DNA of 64,000 bases from Collinsella sp. (GTDB taxonomy: Bacteria; Actinomycetota; Coriobacteriia; Coriobacteriales; Coriobacteriaceae): the NCBI GenBank assembly GCA_019414025.1, contig DXMU01000044.1, positions 19,501 through 83,500 on the forward strand. The letters run 5' to 3'. The notes under the pieces are model-generated. The model saw only the letters and a list, made by a program, of their open reading frames with translations, did not search any database and was not told the DNA's origin. The number at the start of each line of letters is the position of its first letter. The first letter of the stretch is position 1. Both the position numbers and the translations under genes were made by a program. Shown here piece after piece: positions 43,712 through 51,818 of this stretch.

Positions 43712-44482
43712 ATGAAGATTGGATTTGTCGGTTTTGGCAATATGGCGAGCGCTATGGCCGATGGCTGGATCGCTGCCGGTGTAGCTGCGAGCGACATGTG
43801 CGCCTGCGCGGGTCGCTACGACGCACTGGTTGAGCGCTGCGAGGCGCGCGGCATGGTCGCCTGCCACGATGCCGCCGAGGTTGTCGCCGCATCCGATATC
43901 GTGGTCGCTGCGGTCAAACCGTACATGATCGAGAAGGTATTCGCCCCGCTCAAGGATGCTCTTGCCAAAAAGGTCGTTCTGTCGGTTGCCTGGACCTGGG
44001 ACAGTGCCAAGTGGGAGCAGGTCCTGCCGGGCGTCGCGCATATCTCGACGGTGCCCAACACGCCGGTTTCGGTGGGCGAGGGCGTCATCGCCTGCGAGAA
44101 GGCTTCGACGCTTAACGACGAGCAGCGTGCTGTGGTGCTCGACCTGCTCGGTAAGCTTGGCGCTGTCGTCGAGCTCGACACAAGCCTGCTGTTTGTGGGC
44201 GGCACGGTGGGTGGTTGCGCTCCGGCGTTTGTCGCCATGGCAATCGAGGCCCTGGGCGATGCGGCGGTCAAGCACGGTATCCCGCGTGCGGATGCTTATC
44301 GCATTGTGAGCCAGATGGTGCTGGGTACGGCAAAGCTGCAGCTTGCAACTGGCCAGCATCCTGCGGCGATGAAGGATGCCGTATGCTCGCCCGGCGGTGC
44401 CACCATCAAGGGCGTCGTTGCACTCGAGGACGCCGGCATGCGCAGCGCCCTGGTCAAGGCAATCGACGCAACCCTCCAGTAA
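43712..44482 (+). CDS. proC: pyrroline-5-carboxylate reductase
   Basis: Last step of proline synthesis: reduces pyrroline-5-carboxylate with NAD(P)H. The 256-residue protein has an N-terminal Rossmann motif IGFVGFGNMASAM, VVAAVKPYM, and the C-terminal helical domain with the DAVCSPGGATIKGV signature. ATG 43712 follows AAAGGA; the in-frame ATG at 43688 is too early. A palindromic element starts right after the stop. Confidence 0.95.
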   Translation: MKIGFVGFGNMASAMADGWIAAGVAASDMCACAGRYDALVERCEARGMVACHDAAEVVAASDIVVAAVKPYMIEKVFAPLKDALAKKVVLSVAWTWDSAKWEQVLPGVAHISTVPNTPVSVGEGVIACEKASTLNDEQRAVVLDLLGKLGAVVELDTSLLFVGGTVGGCAPAFVAMAIEALGDAAVKHGIPRADAYRIVSQMVLGTAKLQLATGQHPAAMKDAVCSPGGATIKGVVALEDAGMRSALVKAIDATLQ

Positions 44483-44641
44483 AACCTGCCATTTAGGGAC
44501 AGGTTTATTTTGGCAGGTTTTTCCTGCGGTTTTGTCCTTTTAGCGAAAAGTGCCCCGCAACTGGCTCAATTCCAGTTGCGGGGCACTTGCGTTTGCCCAG
44601 ATAAAACCGACCAAAATAAACCTGTCCCTTTTTGGCAGGTT
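44483..44641. repeat. ~159-bp palindromic element between proC and the 57-aa gene
   Basis: Outer arms of about 31 bp (AACCTGCC...GGGACAGGTTTATTTTGG at 44483 and its complement ending 44641) enclose a perfect 17-bp hairpin, AAGTGCCCCGCAACTGG (44548-44564) with its complement (44572-44588). It is REP/MITE-like. It may also end transcription from both sides, and its right end overlaps the stop codon of the small gene. Confidence 0.8.
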
Positions 44642-44813
44642 AGTCCCAGAAGCTGTCTTCTTCGTCCTCGGACTTGGGTCCGCGGTCGACGTACATCTTA
44701 TGGGTACGCTTCTCCATTACAAAGGCAATAATCGCAAACAGCAGGATGCCGCCGGCGAAAAGGATGGCAAAACCGGTGCGGGTGCCAAACAAAAAGGAAA
44801 AAACTGCGTCCAT
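44640..44813 (-). CDS. 57-residue single-pass membrane protein
   Basis: A short open frame on the minus strand: start Met, a hydrophobic segment (about 14-33; GFAILFAGGILLFAIIAFVM), a basic EKRTHK stretch and an acidic tail ending SEDEEDSFWD. AAGAAGGCA lies at the right distance before the ATG. Codon use, the clear membrane-anchor topology and the ribosome site support a real gene. The function is unknown. The stop codon overlaps the palindromic element. Confidence 0.7.
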   Translation of the reverse strand: MDAVFSFLFGTRTGFAILFAGGILLFAIIAFVMEKRTHKMYVDRGPKSEDEEDSFWD

Positions 44814-44924
44814 TGGGTGCCTTCTTGCGTAGTTGAGTTGGGTCGTAAACGCTCATAAGTATATACTTGCCCATACATGTACAAGGTTGCAACCTAAATG
44901 GAATGTATATCGCCGGAGGATCTA

Positions 44925-46208
44925 ATGCTTGATATCAAGTTTGTTCGCGAGAACCCCGATGCCATCGATGTCGCCATGGCTAACCGCCAGACGTCTTGGG
45001 ATCGCGAGAAGTTCTTTGAGCTCGACGACGAGCGTCGTGCCGTCATCACTGAGGTTGAGGAACTTCAAGCCACGCGCAATGCCGAGTCCAAGAAGATCGG
45101 CGCCCTGATGAAGGAGGGCAAGAAGGACGAGGCCGAGGCCGCCAAAGAGGCCGTGCGCGCCGTCAACGAGAAGATTGACGGTCTGGCCGAGCGCCGCACC
45201 GCCCTCGAGCAGGAGCAGTACGACTTCATGGCTCACCTGCCCAACATTCCTTGCGAGGCCACGCCGTACGGCAAGGACGAGGACGAGAACATCGAGCGCC
45301 GTCGTTGGGGCACCCCGCGCGAGTTCGACTTCGACTTTAAGCCGCACTGGGATCTGGGCACCGATCTGGACATCCTCGACTTCGAGCGTGGCAACAAGCT
45401 CTCCGGCAGCCGCTTCACCGTTCTCGGTGGCGCCGGCGCCCGCCTGGAGCGCGCCCTTATCAACTTCTTCCTGGACACGCACACGAGTCGTGGCTTTAAG
45501 GAGTGGTGGCCGCCCATCGTCGTCAAGCGTCAGACCATGTTCGGTACGGGTCAGCTGCCCAAGTTCGAGGACGACGCCTATCACGTCTCGGGCGACAACT
45601 TCCTGATCCCCACCGCCGAGGTCGTGCTCACCAACCTGCACGCCGGTGAGGTCCTCGACGCCGATACCCTGCCGCGCCGCTACACCGCCTTCACCCCCTG
45701 CTTCCGCGAGGAGGCCGGCTCCGCTGGTCGCGATACCCGCGGCATCATTCGCCAGCACGAGTTCGACAAGGTCGAGATGGTCAAGTTTGCCAAGCCGGAG
45801 GAGTCCGACGAGGAGCTCGAGAGCATGACCGCCGAGGCCGAGTTCCTGCTGCAGCAGCTGGGTCTTCCGTATCGCGTGATTAGCCTGTGCACCGGCGACC
45901 TGGGCTTCTCCGCCCGTCAGACCTATGACGTCGAGGTCTGGCTGCCGAGCTACAACGCCTACAAGGAGATCAGCTCCTGCTCCAACTGCGGTGACTTCCA
46001 GGCCCGTCGCGCCAACATCAAGTATCGCGACCCCGAGAACTTCAAGGGTTCGCGCTATCTGCACACCCTCAACGGTTCCGGTCTGCCGGCTGGCCGTACC
46101 ATGGCAGCCATTCTGGAGAACTACCAGAACGCTGACGGCACCATCACGATCCCCGAGGTTCTGCGTCCCTACATGGGCGGCCTCGAGAAGATCGAGCCGG
46201 TCGCGTAG
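44925..46208 (+). CDS. serS: seryl-tRNA synthetase
   Basis: Charges tRNA-Ser with serine. The 427-residue class II enzyme starts [14 protein letters not shown], has the N-terminal coiled-coil arm (about 30-105), motif 2 ([21 protein letters not shown]) and motif 3 ([15 protein letters not shown]). ATG 44925 follows CCGGAGGA; an in-frame ATG at 44898 has no such site. Length is normal. Confidence 0.97.
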   Translation: MLDIKFVRENPDAIDVAMANRQTSWDREKFFELDDERRAVITEVEELQATRNAESKKIGALMKEGKKDEAEAAKEAVRAVNEKIDGLAERRTALEQEQYDFMAHLPNIPCEATPYGKDEDENIERRRWGTPREFDFDFKPHWDLGTDLDILDFERGNKLSGSRFTVLGGAGARLERALINFFLDTHTSRGFKEWWPPIVVKRQTMFGTGQLPKFEDDAYHVSGDNFLIPTAEVVLTNLHAGEVLDADTLPRRYTAFTPCFREEAGSAGRDTRGIIRQHEFDKVEMVKFAKPEESDEELESMTAEAEFLLQQLGLPYRVISLCTGDLGFSARQTYDVEVWLPSYNAYKEISSCSNCGDFQARRANIKYRDPENFKGSRYLHTLNGSGLPAGRTMAAILENYQNADGTITIPEVLRPYMGGLEKIEPVA

Positions 46209-46231
46209 ATTGGCTGCATAAGCGATTTGCT

Positions 46232-46260
46232 AGGGCACTCCTTTTTGGGGTGCCCTTTTT
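46232..46260 (+). terminator. terminator of serS
   Basis: Stem AGGGCACTCC/GGGTGCCCT with five T, 24 nt after the stop. Confidence 0.9.
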
Positions 46261-46379
46261 GTGTGCGGCCATACCATGCTGTGCGGACAGCTCAATAGAA
46301 AACACACGAACAACTGTTCTGTATACAGCCATCTACCTGCTATGCTTTTGCTAAATAAGAGCGAGAGAAAGGGGACGCG

Positions 46380-46757
46380 ATGGAGCTGTTTGATGATCGG
46401 GTGGTTTTGTTTGAGAGCGACGAGGGCGGGGAGTACCTGCTTGTGACGTGTGAGCCGTCTGGCATGGGTGGCCTGGTGGTTCGACAGACGAGCGAGGGGC
46501 CGTTGACGCAATGGTGCTACGAGGAGTCGCCTCATGTGGTTGAGGCGTTTGTGGCGCACGAGGGGCTTGTGGCCCTAGAGCATTTCTATGGGGTCCAGAC
46601 ATCTAATCAGGTTGCTCGCATGTTGAGCATCTCGTTTGCCGATTATGATTGTGCCCAGCGGGTGAGATCGCTCCTGAGGGAACTTGATGCTAAGTTTGAC
46701 GTGATCGAAAAGCCAATCGATCGTACGGGGAATGGCGGTATATGCGGAGCAGCATGA
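46380..46757 (+). CDS. hypothetical protein, 125 aa
   Basis: A soluble 125-residue protein, beta-rich in its first half (VVLFESDEGGEYLLVTCEP) and helical in the second (NQVARMLSISFADYDCAQRVRSLLRELD). I do not recognise it. GAAAGGGGA precedes the ATG. It stands alone between serS and the tRNA-Arg genes. Codon use looks native. Confidence 0.7.
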   Translation: MELFDDRVVLFESDEGGEYLLVTCEPSGMGGLVVRQTSEGPLTQWCYEESPHVVEAFVAHEGLVALEHFYGVQTSNQVARMLSISFADYDCAQRVRSLLRELDAKFDVIEKPIDRTGNGGICGAA

Positions 46758-46793
46758 CAAGACTGCGTTCCACAAAAAAGTTTGAAATTGTGC

Positions 46794-46822
46794 TTGACTC
46801 CAATAAGCTAAAGTGGTTTTAT
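46794..46822 (+). promoter_or_regulatory. promoter of tRNA-Arg copy 1
   Basis: TTGACT (46794-46799), 17-bp spacer, TTTTAT (46817-46822). Confidence 0.7.
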
Positions 46823-46834
46823 ATGTCTTGCGCT

Positions 46835-46911
46835 GCGGCGTTACCTCAGCTGGATAGAGGGTCTGACTACGAATCAGAACGTCATAGGTTCGAATCCTAT
46901 ACGCCGCACCA
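46835..46911 (+). tRNA. tRNA-Arg (anticodon ACG), copy 1
   Basis: A 77-nt tRNA with acceptor GCGGCGT/ACGCCGC, anticodon loop CTACGAA (ACG, read as ICG) and encoded CCA. It is identical in sequence to the two copies downstream. Its 3' end is repeated at 47085-47102. Confidence 0.96.
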
Positions 46912-47140
46912 ATTGAAATCGAAAGCCTCCGGCAACGGGGGCTTTTCTTTTACGTCGGCACTGCATGGATTCGAACCTCGGTCGAGGCGCGGGCGTAAAG
47001 AAAACGCGGAGCGTTTTTAGCCCGCGGGCGAGCACGCCGGAAGGCGGGCGGAGCCGGTGCGGATCCGCGCAGCGGATGCGCGGAATCCTATACGCCGCAC
47101 CAATCGAACTTAAAGCCTCCGGCAACGGGGGCTTTTCTTT
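46894..47140 (+). repeat. tRNA-linked 191-bp repeat unit at tRNA-Arg copy 1
   Basis: The last 18 nt of the tRNA (46894-46911) and the terminator (46923-46946) recur at 47085-47102 and 47113-47140. Between them lie an antisense T-arm-like segment (GGATTCGAACCT near 46967-46978) and a core (46981-47084) with hairpins CGGGC..AAAACGC/GCGTTTTTAGCCCG, CGCC/GGCG and ATCCGC/GCGGAT, close to the tRNA-Leu core. No gene is encoded. Confidence 0.87.
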
Positions 47141-47150
47141 TATGGCAACA

Positions 47151-47188
47151 CCGCATGGATTCGAACCTCGGTCGAGGCGCGTGCGTCT
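47151..47188 (+). repeat. antisense T-arm remnant after the second terminator
   Basis: CCGCATGGATTCGAACCTCG and the following GTCGAGGCGC repeat the start of the tRNA-Arg unit, then the core breaks off. It looks like a truncated second unit. Confidence 0.7.
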
Positions 47189-47224
47189 TAATCATCACTT
47201 CGTAAAATTTTTCCAAATTGTCGC

Positions 47225-47253
47225 TTGACCCATCGAGGGGTCACGTGCATAAT
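47225..47253 (+). promoter_or_regulatory. promoter of tRNA-Arg copy 2
   Basis: TTGACC (47225-47230), 17-bp spacer, CATAAT (47248-47253). Confidence 0.85.
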
Positions 47254-47265
47254 AATCCGTGCGTT

Positions 47266-47342
47266 GCGGCGTTACCTCAGCTGGATAGAGGGTCTGACTA
47301 CGAATCAGAACGTCATAGGTTCGAATCCTATACGCCGCACCA
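47266..47342 (+). tRNA. tRNA-Arg (anticodon ACG), copy 2
   Basis: Identical 77-nt sequence to copy 1, with its own promoter and terminator. No antisense segment follows this copy. Confidence 0.96.
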
Positions 47343-47352
47343 ATTGATTTTA

Positions 47353-47377
47353 AAGCTCCCGGCAACGGGAGCTTTTC
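47353..47377 (+). terminator. terminator of tRNA-Arg copy 2
   Basis: AAGCTCCCG/CGGGAGCTT stem followed by TTTT. Confidence 0.85.
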
Positions 47378-47458
47378 TTATATCGCGATGCGTCGAAGAT
47401 CGCATCAAGTGGTCTAAATGAGTAAAAATCAAATTCAATAACTTTTTTTGAAAAACGC

Positions 47459-47487
47459 TTGACCTTTATTCAGTCCATGTGCATAAT
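47459..47487 (+). promoter_or_regulatory. promoter of tRNA-Arg copy 3
   Basis: TTGACC (47459-47464), 17-bp spacer, CATAAT (47482-47487). It resembles the copy 2 promoter closely, including GTGCATAATAATC. Confidence 0.85.
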
Positions 47488-47499
47488 AATCAACAAGTC

Positions 47500-47576
47500 G
47501 CGGCGTTACCTCAGCTGGATAGAGGGTCTGACTACGAATCAGAACGTCATAGGTTCGAATCCTATACGCCGCACCA
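47500..47576 (+). tRNA. tRNA-Arg (anticodon ACG), copy 3
   Basis: Third identical 77-nt copy, with its own promoter and a terminator at about 47587-47615. Confidence 0.96.
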
Positions 47577-47586
47577 TTTGAGATTA

Positions 47587-47615
47587 AAGCTCCCGGCAAC
47601 GGGGGCTTTTCTTTT
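47587..47615 (+). terminator. terminator of tRNA-Arg copy 3
   Basis: AAGCTCCCG/CGGGGGCTT stem followed by a T-rich tail. Confidence 0.8.
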
Positions 47616-47621
47616 ACGTAA

Positions 47622-47665
47622 GCACTGCATGGATTCGAACCTCGGTCGAGGCGCGGGCGTAAAGC
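47622..47665 (+). repeat. antisense T-arm remnant after tRNA-Arg copy 3
   Basis: Repeats the first part of the tRNA-Arg unit (GCACTGCATGGATTCGAACC, then the GGTCGAGGCGCGGGCG stretch and GTAAAG) and stops before the hairpin core. Confidence 0.75.
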
Positions 47666-47761
47666 GGACTATTTCCTGTCGACTCGTGTAAGATTCCGAG
47701 TAGGTGTCGCGGCCCATCCGCGATCACTCCTTCTCTCAACGACCGATCAGGGTGATACTTC

Positions 47762-50203
47762 GTGGCAGAGCGTCCGACATACAAGCTCAGGTTTCTCGAT
47801 CCCAAGAAGCGCTTTCCGGTGATGCCCGAGCAGCCTGCGGGACGCTCATATGGCGTGGTCTGGAAACTCTTTGGCGAGGACCCGCATGAATCATGCTATG
47901 CCGTCGAATTCGTCGGCAAAAGCCATGTGTCGCTTTTGGGCTACGTGAGCGTTTCGGGTGAGGTCTATAAGGTGGACCGCCCCGTTAGCGAGGCTCCGCT
48001 GCCCAACGATCCCGACATGGAGCTGGTCCTTGACGAGTCGGATTCCAGTATTGGTGAGATTATGGTAAGGGAAGCCAACGGTGCAATGCGTACGTGTGCG
48101 CAAACTGCCGGCTCTCCCGAAGGCCCCATGCGCGAGCAGTCCGACCACGAGACATGGAATTCGACCCGCGCCCTTCCTTACGGCGAGTTCATGGCCTCGA
48201 TGTTCTTGCGCTACGTGATATTTGCCAACTCCGAAAGCGCTATTGCGAACACGGCGGGCGTCGACGGTCTCGATGCGGACATGCAAAACGTTGTCGACAA
48301 AATAAAGCTCGTAAAGTTGCCCGAGCCGGTCGAGGTGTTTTTGGGCTTTAACACGGCACCGCTACCTGACGCTATCGAGACGCTGCTCTACCGTGTCGAC
48401 CATGCCGAGAATCCGAGCGGTATCGAGCGTTATGCCGCCGCCCTTATGAGCGAGGTCGACTTGCCCCGTCTGCGCACCATTGCCGCCAAGTCCGAAATGA
48501 GCCTGGCTCGCATTGATCGCTCAAAGCTTTTCTATCTCAATTTTGATCGTAGCCTGCTGGATCAGGACGAGATTGACATGCTGCTCGCCATCGAGTGCCG
48601 TCTCAACCGCCTCTCCGGCATCCTTGAGCGCATCGGGGCCGGATTGGCCCCTGCGGCATCCTCGCCGAGCCTTGAGGGCTGCGCGCTCTTTGATGCGTGG
48701 CATATCGCCAAGACGACCAACGATGTTCCCCGACTGCTCGATACGGCCTCGAGCGATAACCCGTGGGGCAAACCGGGTACGGTGGCTTGCCAGCCGGGCG
48801 GTGAGTGGGATGTGCGTACCCGCTTCGCGCGTATCGTCGAGGCACTTAACGTGGTCACACGGCTCGACTATACCTATCGGGCAAACGTTGCCGAGGGGAT
48901 TATGCTCGTTCGGTTTGGGCAGTCTGTCGTGGATGCCATGCCGCAACGTGAATACGACGCTCAAGATGACGCCTGGCGCGAGCTGGACGAGGACACGCGC
49001 GCGGTCTGGGCTGCGGAACACGATGCGCGCGTGGCACTCACGCTTGCGGCAGCGTGTTTTGCCGCGGGCACCTGCATCACGCGCTGCTATGTGCAGATTG
49101 CTGCTCCCGACAGTGAGCAGGGCGAGCACGTTGTCGTAACGTATTTCTTTGGGCGCGCGGCCTATCTGGCCGATTGCGTGCCTGTTGCCAAGAATCTTGA
49201 GAGCATGGACATGGACGATATGCCGTGCAAGCGTGTGCTTGAGGCGTATGAGTCAACCGCTCCGGAGACGATTGAGCCTGCGGAGGTTCATGCTCGTCCG
49301 CGTGATGACCATCGCACGCTTCCGCCGGCGCTGCGCGATTTGCTGCTTGCCGATACGGCTGACGAGTTGGAGGTCATGGAAGAGGACGACGACCCATACG
49401 TGGCCCGTGTTGTTGAATTGCGCGAGCAGGCAAAAGTCGACCGTACAGGTGCTTTTGAAGGCTTTTCCCGTCTTGTTGAGGAGTTGGAGGCTAAGTGCGC
49501 CGTTGCCGAGCTTTTGGCGACAGGTCCGGTTCAAACGCAGTTTTGCGATAACCAGCTGGTGCGCATGGTGCTACCGGTGTTGGAAGAAGATCGCTCTGTG
49601 CGAATCCTCCGTGCGCCCGATGCGCTGTACTTTGCCCAGCACGAGATCTGTAGCTTTTACGCCGAGCAAGAGGACTTTGAACGAGCGCTGCCCGAGGTGC
49701 GCCATCTTTACGATCTGGCGCGCTCGTCCATGCAATCGCACTTTGCGCTCATCAACGTGCTTGCGCGTCTGGAGCGCTTTGACGAGATTATCGAGGTGGC
49801 ACGCCACGGCCTACGTATTGCCAGCGATCGTTCTGCAATCGGCTATCTGTTCTATCGCTTGGCGTTTGCCTATTGGAACTGCGATCAGCTCGACCTGGCG
49901 CTGGCTTGTTACCGTCTGGTGCCGCGCGGTGAGGAATCGGGCAGCAGCGCGCTGGAAGAAATGCAGGGCCTTATGAACGAGATGGGCGTCAGCGAGCCTC
50001 CGACGTTCGAGGAAGCGGTCGAGACCATCCGCAAGGCTGGACTCGAGCTGCCGCCAGTGTCCGCCGTGACGAATCAGCTTGCAGATGCCGCTGTTCAACT
50101 GGTCGACAACGGCTTCTTTTTCCTGGCACGCGGTTGCATCTTCCAAATGTGGCGCACCATGGGCAACGACGAGCTCGGCTCCCTCAACCGCTCGCTGGGG
50201 TAG
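47762..50203 (+). CDS. unknown 813-aa protein with TPR-like C-terminus
   Basis: A large soluble protein of 813 residues without signal peptide or membrane helices. The N-terminal two thirds match no family I recognise; they include many acidic residues and an Asp/Glu-rich region near 510-560. The last third (about 620-760) contains helical pairs like ISxFYAEQEDFERALPEVRHLYDLA and YRLAFAYWNCDQLDLALACY, typical of tetratricopeptide repeats, so it probably binds other proteins. GTG 47762 follows AGGGTGA. It precedes an AAA ATPase gene but is separated by 161 nt with its own control region. Confidence 0.8.
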   Translation: MAERPTYKLRFLDPKKRFPVMPEQPAGRSYGVVWKLFGEDPHESCYAVEFVGKSHVSLLGYVSVSGEVYKVDRPVSEAPLPNDPDMELVLDESDSSIGEIMVREANGAMRTCAQTAGSPEGPMREQSDHETWNSTRALPYGEFMASMFLRYVIFANSESAIANTAGVDGLDADMQNVVDKIKLVKLPEPVEVFLGFNTAPLPDAIETLLYRVDHAENPSGIERYAAALMSEVDLPRLRTIAAKSEMSLARIDRSKLFYLNFDRSLLDQDEIDMLLAIECRLNRLSGILERIGAGLAPAASSPSLEGCALFDAWHIAKTTNDVPRLLDTASSDNPWGKPGTVACQPGGEWDVRTRFARIVEALNVVTRLDYTYRANVAEGIMLVRFGQSVVDAMPQREYDAQDDAWRELDEDTRAVWAAEHDARVALTLAAACFAAGTCITRCYVQIAAPDSEQGEHVVVTYFFGRAAYLADCVPVAKNLESMDMDDMPCKRVLEAYESTAPETIEPAEVHARPRDDHRTLPPALRDLLLADTADELEVMEEDDDPYVARVVELREQAKVDRTGAFEGFSRLVEELEAKCAVAELLATGPVQTQFCDNQLVRMVLPVLEEDRSVRILRAPDALYFAQHEICSFYAEQEDFERALPEVRHLYDLARSSMQSHFALINVLARLERFDEIIEVARHGLRIASDRSAIGYLFYRLAFAYWNCDQLDLALACYRLVPRGEESGSSALEEMQGLMNEMGVSEPPTFEEAVETIRKAGLELPPVSAVTNQLADAAVQLVDNGFFFLARGCIFQMWRTMGNDELGSLNRSLG

Positions 50204-50292
50204 GGGCGGTATAGAGGGGCCGCACCGCGCTATTTGTATCGGTGCGGGCGGGAGGACCCGACAGAATCGGTAAGGCATAAAGCCGCCGAGCC

Positions 50293-50350
50293 TGCTAAAA
50301 CTGTTAAACTCTGCTAAAGTTGCTAAACTTTGTTAAAGTTGTTAAAACTG
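50293..50350 (+). promoter_or_regulatory. six TGYTAAA direct repeats upstream of the AAA ATPase gene
   Basis: TG(C/T)TAAA occurs six times, beginning at 50293, 50302, 50312, 50321, 50331 and 50340, with spacings of 9, 10, 9, 10 and 9 bp. The last is 15 nt before the start codon and next to the ribosome site. This is an iteron-like operator or possibly a slipped repeat. Confidence 0.75.
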
Positions 50351-50364
50351 GCAGAGGAGGTCGA

Positions 50365-51447
50365 ATGTCAAAAGCTATTAATCCCTTTAAGCCAACAGCG
50401 GGCATGAATCCACCTGAGCTTATCGGACGCGACGCTGTTTTGGATGACTTTGCCGAAGCTCTTGAGAATGGCCCTGGTGCCCCCGATCGACTCATGCGCA
50501 TCTCGGGTGTCCGAGGCACGGGTAAAACGGTGCTCCTCAACGCATTGGGCGATCTTGCGCGCAAAAAAGGATTCGAGGTTGTCGACGTCGCCTCAAATGC
50601 CGGTTTTTGCGACAGAATTCTCGAGGCTCTGCAGCGAAATGTTCGTCTTGCATCAATGTCGATTTCCCCATCGATTTTAGGAGTCAGCCTTGGCTCCGTA
50701 GAGCTGTCGAAGTCGGCCTCTCATCTGGGTGAGGCGATGTACGATGCCGCGAAGCGAGGTGGTTTGCTCATCACACTCGATGAGATTCAGGACGCCTCAA
50801 CTGAGGAAATGCGCGAGCTGGGTAATGAAATGCAGCTCTTGATTCGCCAAGGGGCGAATGTCGCCTTTGCATTCGCTGGTTTGCCAACCTCGGTGGATGG
50901 CGTGGTGGTGGATGATACGTTGACGTTCCTTCAGAGGGCGAAGCATATCGAGCTCACGCGGCTTTCAGATTTTGAAGTCGGCGGATCGTTTGAGGATACG
51001 ATGAGGCGTGCGGGCAAGGAACTCGACGAAGGCGTTGCTGAGCTTTTAACAAAGGCTTCGGCAGGCTATCCCTTTATGGTCCAGTTGGTCGGATATTACG
51101 CTTGGCAGGTTGCTGCGCGCAGCGGGTCGGAGAGCGTGAGTGAAGAGGCGGCTCGCAAGGGTGTCCAGGCGGCTCTTGATAGTTTCAATGCCATGGTGAT
51201 TGCCCCCGCGCTGCGCAGGGTGTCGGAGCGGCAGTTTCAATATCTCGCGGCGATGGCGCAATGCGAAGGCGGCGAGATTACGAACGGTGATATTGCCAAA
51301 AAGATGGGATTGCCGGCGAATAAAGTCGGGTCGTATCGCAAACGTCTGATCGATACGGGACTGATTGAGCCTGCCGGCTACGGCTGTGTTTCGTTTGCAA
51401 TTCCGTACATGCGCGATTATCTGTTGGAGACCATTCGAGCGGACTAA
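50365..51447 (+). CDS. AAA-family ATPase with C-terminal winged helix (Orc1/Cdc6-like)
   Basis: A 360-residue STAND/AAA ATPase: Walker A GVRGTGKTVLL (about 50), Walker B LLITLDEIQD (about 147), a sensor region FAFAGLP, and a C-terminal winged-helix part (about 280-350; ITNGDIAKKMGLPANKVGSYRKRLID). The layout matches ATPases often linked to mobile elements or defence, with DNA-binding ability. No nuclease or transposase gene lies next to it. GCAGAGGAGG precedes ATG 50365. The TGYTAAA repeats in front suggest autoregulation. Confidence 0.82.
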   Translation: MSKAINPFKPTAGMNPPELIGRDAVLDDFAEALENGPGAPDRLMRISGVRGTGKTVLLNALGDLARKKGFEVVDVASNAGFCDRILEALQRNVRLASMSISPSILGVSLGSVELSKSASHLGEAMYDAAKRGGLLITLDEIQDASTEEMRELGNEMQLLIRQGANVAFAFAGLPTSVDGVVVDDTLTFLQRAKHIELTRLSDFEVGGSFEDTMRRAGKELDEGVAELLTKASAGYPFMVQLVGYYAWQVAARSGSESVSEEAARKGVQAALDSFNAMVIAPALRRVSERQFQYLAAMAQCEGGEITNGDIAKKMGLPANKVGSYRKRLIDTGLIEPAGYGCVSFAIPYMRDYLLETIRAD

Positions 51448-51495
51448 TAAAGACTGGAGGCATCGACGCCGCCGCTGTGGTTGCCCCCGCATCTT

Positions 51496-51629
51496 TGTCT
51501 CAATCTGTAACATCTAGAGGGGATTACGGCATGCAGGTGTTTCAGATTGAGACATTTGCGGATGGCGCTGACTGTTTGTCTAAATCTGTAACATCTGGAC
51601 GAAGATTCGGCCTGTAACTGTTACGGATT
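51496..51629. repeat. two tandem related hairpin elements
   Basis: Unit 1 pairs TGTCTCAATCTG (51496-51507) with CAGATTGAGACA (51543-51554). Unit 2 pairs AATCTGTAACA (51583-51593) with TGTTACGGATT (51619-51629). Both left halves share TTTGTCT(C/A)AATCTGTAACATCT. No gene is present in this gap. Confidence 0.75.
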
Positions 51630-51684
51630 GAGATGATTGACTGAGACGTCTACTGGCAAATCGGAATCGCTCCAAAATTCCCCC

Positions 51685-51713
51685 TTGCCCATCCTTGGCT
51701 GTTTGGTTACTAT
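51685..51713 (+). promoter_or_regulatory. promoter of tRNA-Ser
   Basis: TTGCCC (51685-51690), 17-bp spacer, TACTAT (51708-51713), 14 nt before the tRNA. Confidence 0.75.
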
Positions 51714-51727
51714 AGAACGGCTGTTAC

Positions 51728-51818
51728 GGAGAGCTGACCGAGAGGCCGAAGGTGCTCGCCTGCTAAGCGAGTATGCCCCAAAAGGGCATCTGGGGTTCGA
51801 ATCCCCAGCTCTCCGCCA
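51728..51818 (+). tRNA. tRNA-Ser (anticodon GCT)
   Basis: A 91-nt class II tRNA: acceptor GGAGAGC/GCTCTCC, anticodon stem CTCGC/GCGAG with loop CTGCTAA (GCT), long variable arm and encoded CCA. Its last 18 nt are repeated at 51991-52008. Confidence 0.96.
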
